DNA of 64,000 nucleotides, taken from Streptomyces scabiei 87.22. Its GTDB lineage: Bacteria > Actinomycetota > Actinomycetes > Streptomycetales > Streptomycetaceae. The stretch is from contig NC_013929.1 of the NCBI RefSeq assembly GCF_000091305.1, positions 1,612,001 through 1,676,000 of the forward strand, written 5' to 3'. This document shows positions 60,755 to 64,000 of this stretch, in pieces; the stretch's first letter is position 1; each line of letters opens with the position of its first letter. The position numbers and the translations under genes are program-made. The notes beneath the pieces are model-generated. The model was not told the DNA's origin. It did not search any database and saw only the letters and a program-made list of their open reading frames with translations.

Positions 60755-62443
60755 GTGCCTACGACATCCGCGCCGCCGTCGGTCCTGGTCGTCGGCGCAG
60801 GCCCGACCGGGCTGACGGCCGCCCACCTGCTGGGCTCCCGGGGCGTACGGGTGCTGCTGGTGGAGCGCAACACCACCACAAGCAACGACGCCAAGGCGAT
60901 CAGCCTCGACGACGAGTCCCTTCGTACCCTGCAGTCGGCCGGCGGCCTGGACGAGGCGGTCTACCCGATCCTTGTGCCGGGCACCGGCACGAGGTACTTC
61001 GGCGTGGGCGGGCGGCCGCTCGTGCACGCCCGGGGCACCGGTGAGCAGCGCCTGGGACATCCGTTCAAGAACCCCTTCGCCCAGCCCGATCTGGAACGGG
61101 TGCTGCGTGAGCAGCTGCGCCGCCTGCCCGGTGTCGACGTCCGTTTCGGCACCCGGCTGACCGCCCTCGCACAGTACCCCGACCGGGTGCGCGTGTCCCT
61201 GCGAACAGGTGGGGAGGACGGGCCGGTCGAGGAGTTGGACGTTCCTTACGTCCTCGGCTGCGACGGCGGCCGCAGTACCGTGCGCGACCTTCTGTCCGTG
61301 CCCATGCGGGGACGGAGCTTCCCTGACGTGTGGCTGGTGGCCGACACCCTCGAGGACACGCACGACCAGCGTTTCGGCATGCACCACGGCGACCCCGACC
61401 GCCCCGTCGTCATCGTCCCGGGCCGGGACGGGCGTTGCCGCTACGAGTTCCGCCTCAAGCCGGGCGAGTGCGAGGCCGGTACCTCTCCCCCGTTCGCCCT
61501 CGTGCGCGAACTCCTGCGGCCCCACCGGGAGATCACGCCCGACCAGATCGAGCGCGCGGTCGCCTACAGCTTCCACGCGCTGCTGGCCGACCGGCTGCGC
61601 GAGGACCGCTGCTTCCTGCTCGGCGACGCCGCGCACATGATGCCGCCGTTCGCCGGCCAGGGCCTCAACTCCGGGATCCGGGACGCTGCCAACCTGTGCT
61701 GGAAGATCGCCGAGGTGGTGGCAGGCCGGGCCGGTGACACCCTGCTCGACACCTACGACACCGAGCGGCGTCCGCACGCCCGCGCCGTGATCGACCTCTC
61801 CGTGCGCCTCGGCCGGATCGTCATGACCACCAGCCGCCCGCGTGCCCTGCTGCGCGACGCGCTGGTGCGCACGGCGACGCACATCCCGCCGGCCCGTCGC
61901 TACCTCACCGAGATGCGCTACCGTCCCGACACCCGGCTGCGGGTGGGGGCCGTCCTCCCGGCGGACCGCGCAGGCGGTGAACTGGTCGGCACGATGCTGC
62001 CGCAGCCACGGGTGCTGCACGGGCCGCACCACCGCCCCGCACGGCTCGACGACATCCTCGGACAGGGCTGGAGCCTGCTGGGGATCGGTGTAAGCGACAC
62101 CGGCTGGGCAACCGTCGTCCGGGCCGGCCTCCCCGAGGCCACCGCCGTGGATGTCTTCCTGGACGACCGCGCGCCGCGTGACCTGGCCGGCCGGACGGGG
62201 ATCGCCGACGCCGACGGCCGGCTCGACGCCCTCCTCGCCGGGCTGACCGGTTCCTTCGTCCTCGTGCGCCCCGACCGGTTCGTGGCCGCGGTGTTCACCC
62301 CCGACCGGGCCGAGTACGTCGGCGCGACGCTGCGGCGCTTCGCTCCTGCCCGCCCCACCCCGGGCGCCAACCCGCCCGCCTGCCCGCCCACTTCCGACCC
62401 CGCCCCCGAGGTCCCGTACGACACCCCAGGAGTACCCCGATGA
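60755..62443 (+). CDS. FAD-dependent aromatic hydroxylase (MhpA/PHBH type)
   Basis: 562 residues. FAD motif VLVVGAGPTGLTAAHLLGSR near the N-terminus, the DG motif LGCDGGRSTVRDLLSVPM in the middle, and the GD motif CFLLGDAAHMMPPFAGQGLN with SGIRDAANLCWKIAEVVAGR define class A flavoprotein hydroxylases. The C-terminal thioredoxin-like domain of phenol/MhpA types is present. It hydroxylates a phenolic ring next to an existing OH, giving the catechol for the VOC enzyme. Start is GTG; its stop overlaps the FAH start (ATGA). Confidence 0.93.
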   Translation: MPTTSAPPSVLVVGAGPTGLTAAHLLGSRGVRVLLVERNTTTSNDAKAISLDDESLRTLQSAGGLDEAVYPILVPGTGTRYFGVGGRPLVHARGTGEQRLGHPFKNPFAQPDLERVLREQLRRLPGVDVRFGTRLTALAQYPDRVRVSLRTGGEDGPVEELDVPYVLGCDGGRSTVRDLLSVPMRGRSFPDVWLVADTLEDTHDQRFGMHHGDPDRPVVIVPGRDGRCRYEFRLKPGECEAGTSPPFALVRELLRPHREITPDQIERAVAYSFHALLADRLREDRCFLLGDAAHMMPPFAGQGLNSGIRDAANLCWKIAEVVAGRAGDTLLDTYDTERRPHARAVIDLSVRLGRIVMTTSRPRALLRDALVRTATHIPPARRYLTEMRYRPDTRLRVGAVLPADRAGGELVGTMLPQPRVLHGPHHRPARLDDILGQGWSLLGIGVSDTGWATVVRAGLPEATAVDVFLDDRAPRDLAGRTGIADADGRLDALLAGLTGSFVLVRPDRFVAAVFTPDRAEYVGATLRRFAPARPTPGANPPACPPTSDPAPEVPYDTPGVPR

Positions 62444-63282
62444 GACTGAGCACCGTCCGTATCGCCGACGACCGCGTGACCTCCGCCGCCCGGCAGGAAG
62501 GCGACGAACTCGTCCTGCTCCCCTACGCCGACGTGGGCGCGCTGCTCGCAGCCGGCGACGACTGGCAGGAACGCGCGGCCTCCGCCGACGGCGAGCGCCT
62601 GCCCCTGGCCGAGTCGTCACTCGCCCCGCTCGTCCCTCACCCGAACAAGATCGTGTGTCTCGGTCTCAACTACGCCACCCACATCAAGGAGATGGGCCGC
62701 CCCACCCCCGCGCACCCCACCCTGTTCGCGAAGTACGACGGCGCCCTGATCGGCGCCCACGACGCCATCCACACGCCGCCGGTCAGCGACGACCTCGACT
62801 GGGAAGCCGAGTTGGCAGTCGTCGTCGGACGCCCCGGCCGCCGTGTGCCGCGCGAGAAGGCCCTGGAGTACGTCGCCGGCTACACGGTCGCCAACGACGT
62901 CACCGTGCGGGACTGGCAGCACCGTACCCGTGAGTTCCTCTCCGGCAAGACCTTCGAGGCCACGACCCCGGTCGGGCCCGCGCTCGTCACCCCCGACGAA
63001 CTCCCGCCCGGTGCCTCGGGGTTGGACATCTCCTGCAGCGTCGACGGACACACCATGCAGAAGTCCAACACCGCGGATCTGCTCTTCGACGTGGCCGAGA
63101 CCGTCGCGTACATCAGCACCATCATCACGCTGCTGCCCGGCGACCTGATCCTCACCGGCACCCCGGGCGGCGTGGGCGCCGGTCGCGATCCGAAGGTGTT
63201 CCTTCGCCCCGGACAAGTGCTGATCACCACCGTGGAAGGCATCGGGGAACTCCGCAACACCGTCATCAAGGACCAGCTGTGA
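62440..63282 (+). CDS. FAH-superfamily hydrolase (2-hydroxymuconate/acylpyruvate type), intact
   Basis: 280 residues. Metal ligands Glu, Glu and Asp are intact in LDWEAELAVVVG and ANDVTVRDWQHRTREF; KIVCLGLNYATHIKEM, SGKTFEATTPVGPALVTP and LLPGDLILTGTPGGVGAGRD are canonical. It hydrolyses or isomerises the open-chain product of meta ring cleavage, the step after the VOC dioxygenase. Overlap with the hydroxylase stop shows coupling. It serves as the intact reference for the degenerate copy at 1382 and the fragment at 47.9 kb. Confidence 0.93.
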   Translation: MRLSTVRIADDRVTSAARQEGDELVLLPYADVGALLAAGDDWQERAASADGERLPLAESSLAPLVPHPNKIVCLGLNYATHIKEMGRPTPAHPTLFAKYDGALIGAHDAIHTPPVSDDLDWEAELAVVVGRPGRRVPREKALEYVAGYTVANDVTVRDWQHRTREFLSGKTFEATTPVGPALVTPDELPPGASGLDISCSVDGHTMQKSNTADLLFDVAETVAYISTIITLLPGDLILTGTPGGVGAGRDPKVFLRPGQVLITTVEGIGELRNTVIKDQL

Positions 63283-63362
63283 ACCATGACCACAGGACAA
63301 CGGCGACCATGCGGCACCGCGCGGCCGCCACCGGCCCACGCCCACCCACTAGAGTCTCTCGT

Positions 63363-64000
63363 ATGTCAGGAAACATGTCTCCCAGCTACCGCGAGCGCAA
63401 CTCCACGGCCGACCGGGCACTGGACATCCTGACCATGTTCGACGACATCCATCTCGTCATCTCCGGAGCCGCCGTGGCCGAGCGGCTCGGCGTGGCGCGC
63501 TCCACCGCGTACCGCTACCTGCAGAGCCTGGTGGCCGGGCGTTTCCTCGAAGAAGCTCCGGGCGGCGGCTTCCGGCTCGGCCTACGAGTGCTGGAGATCG
63601 CCCGAGTGGCCCGCCGCAGTTACGGTCTCTCCGAGGTCGCGGTGCCGTCGATGGAATCGCTCGCCGAGGAGGTGCACGAAACCGTGCTGTTGACCCGGCG
63701 CACCGGTGACCTGGTGGTCTGCGTGGACCGCGCGGAAAGTACCCGCGCGGTGCGGATCTCGTACGAGCGCGGCAGCGCCCTGCCGATCAACGCCGGCGCC
63801 TCCGCCCTTGTCCTGCTGGCCTGGAGCCCGGACGACGAAGCCCGCGGGCTGTTGCAGAACGCCGAACTGCGCCGCTTCACCTCGGCCACCCTCACCGACG
63901 TCGACGCCCTGATGGAACGACTCGGCCGGATCCGCCGCATCGGCTACTCCGTCACCCGCGGCGAACTGGATCCCGACGTGGTCGGCATCGCCGCCCCGAT
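63363..64000 (+). CDS. IclR-family transcriptional regulator (3' end beyond window)
   Basis: 212 codons visible. Winged helix YRERNSTADRALDILTMFDD, AAVAERLGVARSTAYRYLQS, then the effector domain VPSMESLAEEVHETVLLTRR, YERGSALPINAGASALVLLA. It starts at ATG 63363 or 63375; neither has a strong ribosome site. It follows the ring-cleavage unit by 80 bases in the same direction and probably controls it. The decayed N-terminal fragment at 19975-20165 is a close relative. Confidence 0.92.
   Translation, partial: MSGNMSPSYRERNSTADRALDILTMFDDIHLVISGAAVAERLGVARSTAYRYLQSLVAGRFLEEAPGGGFRLGLRVLEIARVARRSYGLSEVAVPSMESLAEEVHETVLLTRRTGDLVVCVDRAESTRAVRISYERGSALPINAGASALVLLAWSPDDEARGLLQNAELRRFTSATLTDVDALMERLGRIRRIGYSVTRGELDPDVVGIAAP

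Noticed and set aside
1..64000. tRNA or tmRNA attachment site for an integrative element
   Set aside because: An integrase scrap exists at 33.5 kb, but no tRNA-like sequence or long direct repeat bounding the accessory region could be found by eye.

Overview
The window is GC-rich DNA with strongly GC-biased third codon positions, many GTG starts and purine-rich ribosome sites. Together with the gene families (OmpR/HAMP two-component system, CotH/VTC locus, deazaflavin-type reductase, many IclR/TetR/GntR/PucR regulators, IS110/IS1380/ISL3/IS5 debris) this points to Streptomyces or a close actinobacterial relative. No rRNA, tRNA or CRISPR array was seen.

Layout. (1) 1-8.1 kb: chromosomal-looking minus-strand block with a GT2/GtrA glycosyltransferase (cut by the window edge), a degenerate FAH-fold protein, a histidine kinase and response regulator, then CotH, DUF4956 and VTC-domain proteins. 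(2) 8.4-20.2 kb: mobile-element graveyard (IS1182-, IS1380-, IS4-, IS5- and IS110-type remnants). One intact IS5-type element with a passenger gene sits inside an IS110 transposase. Embedded are a lipoprotein, a 2H phosphoesterase, a cytochrome P450 with a palindromic upstream site, and an MFS permease. (3) 20.2-32.5 kb: first catabolic block: PucR regulator, MFS permease, tandem-HTH GntR regulator, acyl-CoA-dehydrogenase-like flavin monooxygenase, SDR and a lignostilbene/carotenoid-cleavage-type oxygenase (CCD). It is interrupted by ISL3 and by a TnpB element lying inside an IS4 gene. The pucR/CCD divergent promoter exists twice in inverted orientation, each copy keeping only one intact flanking gene. 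(4) 32.5-35.5 kb: more remnants (IS3, integrase, IS110, a broken sugar-binding lipoprotein). (5) 35.6-47.5 kb: second catabolic block: alpha/beta hydrolase, flavin reductase, double SDR, luciferase-like oxidoreductase, a second flavin monooxygenase, two tandem-NTF2 proteins (one frameshifted), IclR regulator, aromatic aldehyde dehydrogenase, SDR. (6) 47.5-49.3 kb: scar with fragments of IS5, FAH, histidine kinase and aldehyde dehydrogenase, then a deazaflavin-type reductase. (7) 49.4-54.6 kb: frameshifted MMPL transporter, flavin amine oxidase, SRPBCC protein, TetR regulator. (8) 54.7-64 kb: third catabolic block: CCD, aldehyde dehydrogenase, broken DoxX gene and MFS exporter on the minus strand, divergent from VOC dioxygenase, FAD hydroxylase, FAH hydrolase and IclR regulator.

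How the genes fit together (inference): CCD-family oxygenases split an aryl-conjugated double bond to aryl aldehydes. The aldehyde dehydrogenases oxidise these to acids. The FAD hydroxylase, VOC dioxygenase and FAH hydrolase form a ring hydroxylation, meta-cleavage and hydrolysis series. The two-component flavin monooxygenases with the flavin reductase, NTF2-like proteins, SDRs and hydrolase look like a further route for a related aromatic substrate. Repeated modules and truncated copies show that the region grew by duplication and was then cut up by IS elements. No substrate can be named from sequence alone.
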